Source: an uncultured Oxalobacteraceae bacterium
GTDB taxonomy: Bacteria; Pseudomonadota; Gammaproteobacteria; Burkholderiales; Burkholderiaceae_D
DNA length: 5,066 bases
Direction of reading: 5' to 3'
Assembly (NCBI GenBank): GCA_937996605.1
Contig: CALKVB010000652.1
Span: 1 to 5,066 of the forward strand
Both the position numbers and the translations under genes were made by a program. Of this stretch, positions 1-4,734 are shown piece after piece. Below the pieces are notes generated by a model. It saw only the letters and a program-made list of their open reading frames with translations, had not been told where the DNA came from and made no database searches. Within the stretch, counting starts at the first letter, position 1. Every line of letters begins with the position of its first letter.

Positions 1-120
1 AAGACGGACACATCGAAGAAATCGAGCACCGACACCTCCATGAAGAAGGACAACTCCTCGATGGAGAAGAAGGGCGACACCATTGAGAAGAGTGATGGTG
101 ATGCCATGATGGATGACTAA
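1..120 (+). CDS. C-terminal tail of a low-complexity Lys/Asp/Ser/Met-rich protein, possibly MxKDx pentapeptide-repeat type (partial)
   Basis: The frame is open from base 1 and stops at TAA 118-120, giving the last 39 residues of a protein whose start lies left of the window. The tail is almost entirely Lys, Asp, Ser, Thr, Met, Glu and Gly, with no hydrophobic stretch. It contains MKKDN and the related MEKKG, which resemble the MxKDx unit of small exported pentapeptide-repeat proteins found in many proteobacteria. The molecular function of that family is not known to me. Codons are strongly G/C-ending (tcg, gac, acc, ggc, aag), unlike the A+T-rich genes further right. Simple repeats can stay open by chance, but the clean stop, the codon bias and the terminator-like structure after it favour a real gene. 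The family call is tentative because only one exact repeat unit is visible. Confidence 0.6.
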   Translation, partial: KTDTSKKSSTDTSMKKDNSSMEKKGDTIEKSDGDAMMDD

Positions 121-138
121 TATTTACGCAAAGGTCGG

Positions 139-211
139 TGGGGCGTTGGTTTATCAATTTTCAAGATGTGATTTAAGCTCGAATTGATTACGAAGTCCGC
201 CCTAATTTTTT
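139..211 (+). terminator. Possible factor-independent terminator of the left-edge gene
   Basis: TGGGGCG (139-145) can pair with CGCCCTA (198-204) over seven positions, one of them G-U. ATCAATT (153-159) pairs inside it with AATTGAT (182-188). A run of six T (206-211) follows one base after the outer stem. The position, 19 bp after the stop of the left-edge gene, suits a terminator. The inner loop is long (23 nt) and the two stems are separated by unpaired bases, so this is not a compact classical hairpin. Confidence 0.35.
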
Positions 212-449
212 ATTCATGTGTTGTACTGTTCAGTAGTTTTCGCCATGACGCAACGTGATTTATCGAATGTCGACTAATTTATTGGCTTGTGTGCAAGCTC
301 GGTTGTTATGGTTCGTTCGCTTCACGTGAATTGGATCGTGCACTATGGTGCTAGTAAGTAGTTCGCGGTGGCCACGGTTCGATTGAATATCTTAGAATTT
401 CTTAGACTCTACGAAGCCTTTTGATCCAATCGTATCAATTCTATTCAAG
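212..449. other. Intergenic region without a recognisable gene
   Basis: Together with the terminator region this forms a gap of about 330 bp between two convergent genes, the plus-strand tail and the minus-strand permease. No open frame has a plausible ribosome binding site. The longest starts give peptides under 20 residues, for example ATG 244 (10 residues) and ATG 308 (17 residues). Minor structure includes the short inverted repeat GCTTG-TGTG-CAAGC (285-298), a direct repeat of CTTAGA near 391-406, and the inverted repeat TTGAT-N8-ATCAA (421-438) just beyond the permease stop. None has a T-run suitable for terminating the minus-strand operon. Confidence 0.6.
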
Positions 450-1778
450 TCAAAGATATGCCAATAGTCTCTCGCGTGTCCATAGTCTGTTTGCAGTTAC
501 GATATTAAAAGCTGTGATGCAAATAAGGAAAAATATATAGGTGCGAATCTCCGGCATTATAGGAGAATGAATGGGATTTTTTTGTTCAAAAAAAAGATAA
601 CTTAAATAAAGAGCAGCACTCAATAACAGCGAGAAAAAAATGTAGAACCTCACCCTATGTGGTTTCTTTGCACCTTTAATTGAAATCGCAATGCTAATAC
701 ACATAATTGCTTCCAAGCCGGTTATCCAGAAAGAGGACAACTTCGCAGGGTTTGGGAATTTTGCATGTTGATCAAATACTACATAAAATAAAATTCCAAC
801 GCTCATGACGACGCAGAAAAAATAGAAATATGCGCAGATTGTTGAAATAAACAAATGTATTCCTATTCGACCTTTTGGCAACGATTTCGGGAGCAAAAGA
901 AATCGCCAATGAAGGTCTTTGCCGAGAATGCAAACACTAAGTGTGAAACCAAACAAGACAAAAAAATGGTGTACCGTCGTGAGACCACTCTCGCCGAAAA
1001 GTGTTAAGTCGAGTGCCAAAAATATGAGCATTAAAATAGAAATAGTCATCGAACTCAAACTCGAATTGCGAGGCAGTTTATGTAAACTAGAGTAACGATG
1101 ATAGAACCCGAGCAAGGGATTGATCCTCGTCCAAAATTCAGCGCTTAAATTAAATAAGCTTATGTCCGTTTTAAATTCAGGTGGTGATCGCAAATCAATT
1201 CTTGGTGCAAACAAAATAAAAAGCAAAATCAGGATCAATAAAGCCTGTGGATACGATGAAATTTGTGATGGTTGGTTCACAACCCCTAGTTGAATAGACA
1301 TAACTAAGATAAGCATAGCAACCGTCATGAACGCATAAGCGATACGAACTGGGCGTGTTGCACCTTGAAAGTACGTCAAATATCCAATGGCTAGTATCGC
1401 CGAAAAAAGTGACCAAACATCAAGATAGTCCGTTTGTTGGTTTTGAATAAACTGGATAAGGCTAATTGACCCCGCCGATACTGTTGAAACTAGCAATAAG
1501 TGTGTTGAAAGTTTACTTTGCCAAGCTCGCCATAGTGTTTGTGGCAAAACGCAATTTTGGAACAGCGACACTGCTTGAGTAAAACGCAAGCGACAAAAAA
1601 ATGAAAACGCTAAAATTGAAAATGATAAGAGACCGAGATAAATGTGAAAAAAAAACTTCCAAAAAGGGCCCGGCTCAACCAAAATCAAAGTTGCGAAGAA
1701 GATGAGTAAAAAAGTACCCCATGTCCCCAAAATAAACCGAGCAGCCGTTCCGTAGATTGGAAGATGAAAACGATCCAT
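450..1778 (-). CDS. Twelve-helix ABC transporter membrane protein, apparently two fused ABC-2-type permease halves
   Basis: This 442-residue protein is very hydrophobic. About twelve membrane segments are seen, near residues 14-34, 41-61, 92-110, 121-138, 146-166, 178-191, 243-261, 268-286, 307-335, 349-367, 375-397 and 411-429. A polar linker at about 192-240 divides it into two sets of six. A short LP(Q/K)(T/S)L motif precedes the third helix of each half (residues 78-82 and 296-300). It resembles the LP-S-x-R/K segment seen in ABC-2-type exporter permeases, so the chain looks like a tandem duplication acting as both halves of the channel. The ATG at 1778 lies 3 bp after the ATPase stop, with a weak AGG just upstream, so translation is probably coupled. 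It should form the inner-membrane part of an exporter with that ATPase. The substrate is unknown. The protein family is inferred from the neighbour and topology, not from a recognised signature. Confidence 0.85.
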   Translation of the reverse strand: MDRFHLPIYGTAARFILGTWGTFLLIFFATLILVEPGPFWKFFFHIYLGLLSFSILAFSFFCRLRFTQAVSLFQNCVLPQTLWRAWQSKLSTHLLLVSTVSAGSISLIQFIQNQQTDYLDVWSLFSAILAIGYLTYFQGATRPVRIAYAFMTVAMLILVMSIQLGVVNQPSQISSYPQALLILILLFILFAPRIDLRSPPEFKTDISLFNLSAEFWTRINPLLGFYHRYSSLHKLPRNSSLSSMTISILMLIFLALDLTLFGESGLTTVHHFFVLFGFTLSVCILGKDLHWRFLLLPKSLPKGRIGIHLFISTICAYFYFFCVVMSVGILFYVVFDQHAKFPNPAKLSSFWITGLEAIMCISIAISIKGAKKPHRVRFYIFFSLLLSAALYLSYLFFEQKNPIHSPIMPEIRTYIFFLICITAFNIVTANRLWTRERLLAYL

Positions 1779-1781
1779 GGC

Positions 1782-2726
1782 CTAATTCCAAAATGGAGGA
1801 TTTAAAGCGATAAAAAGGTCATCCAGACTGTTGAGGGCGCGCGAATGGGACTCAAGAGCCATTTTTTGTTGCTTGTTAAGTTGGTTGCTCGCGATTACTT
1901 TGCTTAAATCAAAAATATGTTGATTTGGATTGCTTGAAATACACAATTGCTCAGGTATTGAACAGTCTTTTTTTTCAACAATTCGCACCTTTTCGAGAAT
2001 AACTTCCCATTTACTAAATAACTGGAGGCGCCCTGATTTCATGAACGCAATATGAGAAACCACAGGCTCCAAGTCACTGAGCAGATGGCTAGATATTACG
2101 ACAGTGGGTTGACGAATCGGATCGTCACGAAATCCTATAGCGTCGTTGGTAGAAAATAAGCTCTGATCTTTGTCGAACAAAGCCCCCATAAACTCTCTTC
2201 TTGTCATCGGATCAAGATGAGAAACAGGTTCATCCAGCAAAACTAATTCAGGATTATGTGACATTGCCAATATTACCGCGAGTTTTTGTTGATCACCTCC
2301 TGACAACTGAGAAACCTGTCGACGTAATGGGAGGCTTAAGCGAGTCGTTAGTTGATATGCTCGATCATCATCCCATTGAGGATAGGCTTGGCCGATGAAA
2401 CGTATGTGATCCTCCACAGTCATCCACGAGAATAAATCAGGAGTTTGTGCAACAAAACCAATACGTTCACGTACAGCATCACTCATTGCTAGCGCGGGGA
2501 TGCCAAACAAACGTACTTCCCCATCCTGCGGTTGTTTCAACCCTGCCATGCAACGCAAGAGTGTTGATTTCCCTGCGCCATTGGCGCCAACAATACCGAC
2601 CACCGAACCACGTGGAACGTTAATATTTATGTCGCTTAAAATCGTTTTGGAGCCGTAATTTAAGAACAAATTTTCGCACACCAATATCCCATCGCCCTTT
2701 ATTTGAGCGTGCGCTTTGTCTACCAT
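1782..2726 (-). CDS. ABC transporter ATP-binding protein (CcmA/YtrB-like exporter ATPase)
   Basis: This cytoplasmic ATPase would hydrolyse ATP to drive the membrane protein encoded 3 bp downstream. All core motifs are present in order in the 314-residue product: A-loop Y24, Walker A GANGAGKST (47-55), Q-loop Q94, signature LSGGD (141-145), Walker B LVLLDEP with catalytic E166, D-loop SHLD (169-172) and switch H214. The YPQWDDD stretch (115-121) is reminiscent of YtrB-type exporter ATPases. Two oddities are seen. There is an extra loop of about 20 residues (about 185-207) before the switch histidine, and a tail of about 75 residues after the nucleotide-binding core. An upstream in-frame ATG at 2795 would add 23 residues. 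I chose ATG 2726 because TGGAGT lies 5 nt before it and because a good promoter overlaps the upstream extension. The transported substrate cannot be told. Confidence 0.95.
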   Translation of the reverse strand: MVDKAHAQIKGDGILVCENLFLNYGSKTILSDININVPRGSVVGIVGANGAGKSTLLRCMAGLKQPQDGEVRLFGIPALAMSDAVRERIGFVAQTPDLFSWMTVEDHIRFIGQAYPQWDDDRAYQLTTRLSLPLRRQVSQLSGGDQQKLAVILAMSHNPELVLLDEPVSHLDPMTRREFMGALFDKDQSLFSTNDAIGFRDDPIRQPTVVISSHLLSDLEPVVSHIAFMKSGRLQLFSKWEVILEKVRIVEKKDCSIPEQLCISSNPNQHIFDLSKVIASNQLNKQQKMALESHSRALNSLDDLFIALNPPFWN

Positions 2727-2730
2727 AGTC

Positions 2731-2736
2731 ACTCCA
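2731..2736 (-). promoter_or_regulatory. Ribosome binding site that decides the ATPase start
   Basis: On the minus strand TGGAGT ends just upstream of ATG 2726, with GGAG 5 nt from the start codon. No comparable site precedes the in-frame ATG at 2795. This fixes the shorter 314-residue product. Confidence 0.7.
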
Positions 2737-2765
2737 GTTCTTATTTGCCAATGACGGAAATGAGT

Positions 2766-2795
2766 ATTATCGCATAACGTATGACAGCGTCTCAA
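2766..2795 (-). promoter_or_regulatory. Sigma70-like promoter of the ABC transporter operon
   Basis: Read on the minus strand, TTGAGA (2795-2790) and GATAAT (2771-2766) are separated by 18 bp. The -10 element is preceded by TGC, an extended -10 feature. The boxes match the consensus at four of six and five of six positions. Transcription would begin near 2759, leaving a leader of about 33 nt before ATG 2726. Confidence 0.6.
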
Positions 2796-2990
2796 AGTGA
2801 CGGTGCCCGTTATAAGAAGCTGACAACTGAATCTCGCCTAAAGTAAATCGCATGGCTCACCTAAACTACCTCAAAAGTTTGTGGGAAAATGTTTTTATAT
2901 TTGCAATTATGCCTACTTCAACACTAAAACTAGGGACATAAAAATTAATTAAATATCAAATGAACATCTATGGTAAGGATTGAGCCAACA

Positions 2991-3019
2991 TTGAGGTTTA
3001 GACATAACTAACGTAATAT
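2991..3019 (+). promoter_or_regulatory. Candidate promoter of the glutaredoxin-like gene
   Basis: TTGAGG (2991-2996) and TAATAT (3014-3019) are spaced by 17 bp, which would give a leader of about 25 nt before ATG 3050. Each box matches the sigma70 consensus at four of six positions. An overlapping alternative uses TTGAGC (2980-2985) and CATAAC (3003-3008), also with a 17 bp spacer. The two TTGAG boxes lie 11 bp apart, about one helical turn. Which is used, if either, cannot be decided by reading. Confidence 0.35.
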
Positions 3020-3049
3020 CCTCTCCCTAATTTAAGAGACTTTGTAATT

Positions 3050-3481
3050 ATGCGCAAATTTAATAGAGAATTTCTAGCTTACACAATTCTAGTTTTAACG
3101 GTCGTAACTACAGTATATTTTATTGCCTATTTTGCACTAAAGCCCGCTTCTTCTGTAAAGTTTGAGGAGGGCGACTATAGTAATTACTTTCCAAGTACTA
3201 ACGTGAAGATTGCCATTTTCGGCACGAGTTGGTGCAATGCTTGTGCAGATGCTCGAGCTTATCTAAAAAGCATGCAACTAGATTTTATTGAATATGATGT
3301 TGAAAAATCAAACGAAGCTAAAGATTTCTTTGCGCAATTAAACGGGAAAGCTGTACCAGTTATCCTAATTGGCAATCTCAAAATGAATGGATTTAATGCA
3401 AGAGCAACTTCTAAAGCAATCCAAATACTCAAGCAAGAGCAATTGGTGAAGGTTGGCCAAAGCTCTCCCACAGGAAAATAA
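3050..3481 (+). CDS. Membrane-anchored glutaredoxin-like thiol-disulfide protein
   Basis: The 143-residue product begins with a short basic segment (R2, K3, R6) and one membrane helix (about 9-30). A glutaredoxin/thioredoxin-fold domain (about 51-128) follows. The active-site motif is W61-C62-N-A-C65, after a beta strand (KIAIFGTS). The cis-proline motif AVPVILIG has P103, and GF at 114-115 fits the glutaredoxin glycine region. Both catalytic cysteines are present, so dithiol chemistry is possible. The positive-inside rule predicts that the catalytic domain faces the periplasm, where it could oxidise, reduce or shuffle disulfides. Classical glutaredoxins are cytoplasmic, so this is noteworthy. 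The start is supported only by a weak AAGAG 11 nt upstream, but the signal-anchor layout makes ATG 3050 sensible. The next gene encodes a four-cysteine secreted protein, a possible substrate (inference). Confidence 0.9.
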   Translation: MRKFNREFLAYTILVLTVVTTVYFIAYFALKPASSVKFEEGDYSNYFPSTNVKIAIFGTSWCNACADARAYLKSMQLDFIEYDVEKSNEAKDFFAQLNGKAVPVILIGNLKMNGFNARATSKAIQILKQEQLVKVGQSSPTGK

Positions 3482-3730
3482 TGACTTCATTAACTTCGCG
3501 TAGTTCTTAGTAATGTTGATGTTAAAGCTAGACTAAAGTATGATGAAGCGTTGTCAATTGAAAAAATGACAGCAAAAATCATTCAGGATCGTTTCTGTTT
3601 TTAATTTGTGACGTCAATCTTACGTCTATAGCTTCCTAGCTTTGTGAGAATGTTGGACACTCAAATTTATCAAAGCAGAATCTCCGTTTGGTTGTGATTT
3701 TAATATTTATCGTTCTTATTTTTTGGAGTT
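3482..3730. other. Intergenic region before the four-cysteine peptide gene
   Basis: These 249 bp separate two plus-strand genes. A possible promoter is TTGTCA (3551-3556) with AAAAAT (3574-3579) at a 17 bp spacing, but its leader would be about 145 nt. GTTGTCA (3550-3556) can also fold with TGACAGC (3567-3573). The 8-bp palindrome TGACGTCA sits at 3609-3616, and GACGT repeats inverted as ACGTC at 3622-3626. These may be operator-like. No clear terminator follows the glutaredoxin-like gene, so read-through into the peptide gene remains possible. Confidence 0.45.
3725..3728 (+). promoter_or_regulatory. Ribosome binding site with ambiguous start choice
   Basis: GGAG lies only 2 nt before ATG 3731, the start of the signal-peptide frame, but at an ideal 6 nt before ATG 3735 in another frame. 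The second ATG opens a 14-codon frame that ends at TGA 3777-3779. The spacing makes the true start of the peptide gene uncertain. Confidence 0.55.
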
Positions 3731-3937
3731 ATGTATGGAAAATACATCATTAAAGAAAAAGCACTATCCGCCATGTTGATATTGTCTTTCCTATCGGCGA
3801 GCGCTGCGTTTGCAGTACAACAAAAAACACAGGAAGAATGTGTCGACGCTGTCAATAACTGCTATGACAATGTTTGGTGGATCCCTGACTGGGGTTGCGA
3901 TGTTTTGTATAGACAATGCATGAAAAACGCAATTTAA
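3731..3937 (+). CDS. Small Sec-exported four-cysteine protein or peptide precursor
   Basis: I do not recognise the family. The 68-residue product has a typical Sec signal peptide: a Lys-containing N-region (1-10), a hydrophobic core (about 11-23) and an SASAAFA cleavage motif, predicting a cut after A28. No lipobox is seen. The mature part would be about 40 residues with cysteines at 37, 44, 56 and 63, that is CX6C-X11-CX6C, plus a Trp-rich centre (W49, W50, W54 with P52). The i/i+7 spacing in both arms suits two antiparallel helices stapled by C37-C63 and C44-C56. It follows a thiol-disulfide gene and precedes transporter genes, so a secreted effector, bacteriocin-like peptide, signal or periplasmic accessory protein are all possible. 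The very short Shine-Dalgarno distance leaves the exact N-terminus open, but the signal core and mature region are the same in either case. Confidence 0.8.
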   Translation: MYGKYIIKEKALSAMLILSFLSASAAFAVQQKTQEECVDAVNNCYDNVWWIPDWGCDVLYRQCMKNAI

Positions 3938-3947
3938 AATAGTATTA

Positions 3948-3985
3948 ATGCAAGCGGGAATATTCATTGATATTTCCACTTGCAT
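3948..3985 (+). other. Strong 38-nt RNA hairpin after the peptide gene, without U-tract
   Basis: ATGCAAG (3948-3954) pairs with CTTGCAT (3979-3985). After one C/A mismatch, GGGAATAT (3956-3963) pairs with ATATTTCC (3970-3977) with one G-U pair. The loop is TCATTG (3964-3969). The stem thus has 15 pairs. It is followed by GAGCAAAAAAAC, not by T residues, so it is not a classical intrinsic terminator on the plus strand. It begins 10 nt after the peptide stop and ends 30 nt before the next start. A role in protecting the peptide mRNA, or in setting the ratio between peptide and transporter transcripts, is inferred. Confidence 0.7.
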
Positions 3986-4015
3986 GAGCAAAAAAACTAG
4001 CGACGGCGAGATGAG

Positions 4016-4720
4016 ATGAGACTTAAAAAGTTCGAGCAATTAGTGCACAAAATGACTATTGAAAGATGGGGGGGGCTTTTATTAGTCGCGTTGCCAATCA
4101 CTAACGCATTCATCTATTGGATTTATGTTGGGAAACTTGACATTGAATGGTTCCATTATTCACGCCTAATCCAGTTATATAGTCCTGAGATGACCCAGCA
4201 AATACTAAGTAAACTGCTCGAACATGGTGCCTTGTTCCATTGGGCGAAGTTATCCTTGTGGATCGTTGTATTGTGTTTTATAAAGCTTCTTTTGATTGGT
4301 ATATTTTCCATTGCGTTTGCGCAATTTTTCAATTCATCAATAAAAGGCACTCGACTTTTTTTAATTAGCCTTTGGTCACAGGTCACTCTTGTTTTTGGAA
4401 TGACTTTAAGTTTAGTTCGACTACTTAATGCTGAGTCGCCAATGCGGATCTATTTGAAAGATCTCGATCCAAGTTCTTGGAATAGCATACTGAAAATAAA
4501 TGGAGATGGGGCCCTACAGTTTTTTACTTCGTATAATGGACCAATCGTTTTTGTTAATATCTTTATATTGGCGTATTTATTCAAGCACCAAACAAATTTG
4601 ATAGAACGCGGAACCACTTCCCAAACTGGATGGGCTAAAAGCATCTCATTTGCTTTGTTGCCATATGCCATTGTTCTCGGTGTCGAGTATTGCATTTTAG
4701 GAATAGTGCTTTCAAAATAA
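4016..4720 (+). CDS. Five-helix integral membrane protein, possibly Yip1-like, linked to the adaptor gene
   Basis: The 234-residue product has hydrophobic segments near residues 18-38, 79-103, 112-135, 174-189 and 208-231, a basic N-terminus (R2, K4, K5), and a polar loop at 140-170 containing LKDLDPSSW. No catalytic motif is visible. The topology, the size and the position directly before a HlyD/MacA-type adaptor resemble Yip1-domain membrane proteins encoded beside MacAB-type exporters in gammaproteobacteria. This family call rests on recall and layout, not on a strong motif. The start at ATG 4016 is preceded by GGCGAG (4005-4010) at 5 nt. The other ATG at 4011 stops at once, and M13 has no binding site. 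The stop is 14 bp from the next start, so the two genes are probably co-transcribed. It may help assemble or regulate the exporter, or protect against its cargo (inference). Confidence 0.85.
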   Translation: MRLKKFEQLVHKMTIERWGGLLLVALPITNAFIYWIYVGKLDIEWFHYSRLIQLYSPEMTQQILSKLLEHGALFHWAKLSLWIVVLCFIKLLLIGIFSIAFAQFFNSSIKGTRLFLISLWSQVTLVFGMTLSLVRLLNAESPMRIYLKDLDPSSWNSILKINGDGALQFFTSYNGPIVFVNIFILAYLFKHQTNLIERGTTSQTGWAKSISFALLPYAIVLGVEYCILGIVLSK

Positions 4721-4734
4721 AGCGAGATTAAATA

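Larger units (their letters stand above)
2727..3049. other. Divergent A+T-rich intergenic region
   Basis: This 323 bp gap separates the minus-strand ABC operon from the plus-strand glutaredoxin-like gene, so it should carry promoters in both directions. The right half (about 2870-3020) is markedly A+T-rich, with runs such as AAAAATTAATTAAATATC near 2940-2957. Apart from the two promoter candidates listed separately, no open frame with a ribosome binding site and no strong hairpin was seen. Confidence 0.6.

Noticed and set aside
285..298. Hairpin GCTTG-TGTG-CAAGC as a terminator
   Set aside because: It has only five base pairs and no T-run on either strand.
421..438. Inverted repeat TTGAT-N8-ATCAA as terminator of the minus-strand operon
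   Set aside because: The stem is short and weak, and no T-run follows it in the minus-strand direction.
2201..2398. Plus-strand open frame of 65 codons inside the ATPase gene
   Set aside because: It is antisense to conserved ATPase motifs and has no supporting signals, so it is a shadow of the real gene. The same applies to the minus-strand frame at 1195-1416 inside the permease.
2727..2795. N-terminal extension of the ATPase to the in-frame ATG at 2795
   Set aside because: It has no ribosome binding site, the added residues do not look like an ATPase N-terminus, and the best promoter of the operon overlaps it. ATG 2726 has TGGAGT at the right distance.
3540..3604. Two tiny overlapping frames (MMKRCQLKK then a 12-residue frame, sharing ATGA)
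   Set aside because: The overlap looks like translational coupling, but there is no ribosome binding site and the peptides are too short to separate from chance.
3609..3626. Palindrome TGACGTCA with a nearby inverted GACGT copy as a regulator site
   Set aside because: An 8-bp palindrome is expected by chance at this scale, and no second full site or firm promoter lies beside it. It is kept only as a note in the intergenic entry.
3948..3985. Calling the hairpin a classical intrinsic terminator
   Set aside because: On the plus strand it is followed by an A-run, not a T-run, so only a structural RNA element can be claimed.
4156..4695. Minus-strand frames opposite the five-helix membrane protein gene
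   Set aside because: They mirror a hydrophobic coding sequence and have no ribosome binding site. The plus-strand gene has coherent membrane topology and operon spacing. The minus-strand frames at 3259-3471 and 3791-4039 were rejected for the same reason.
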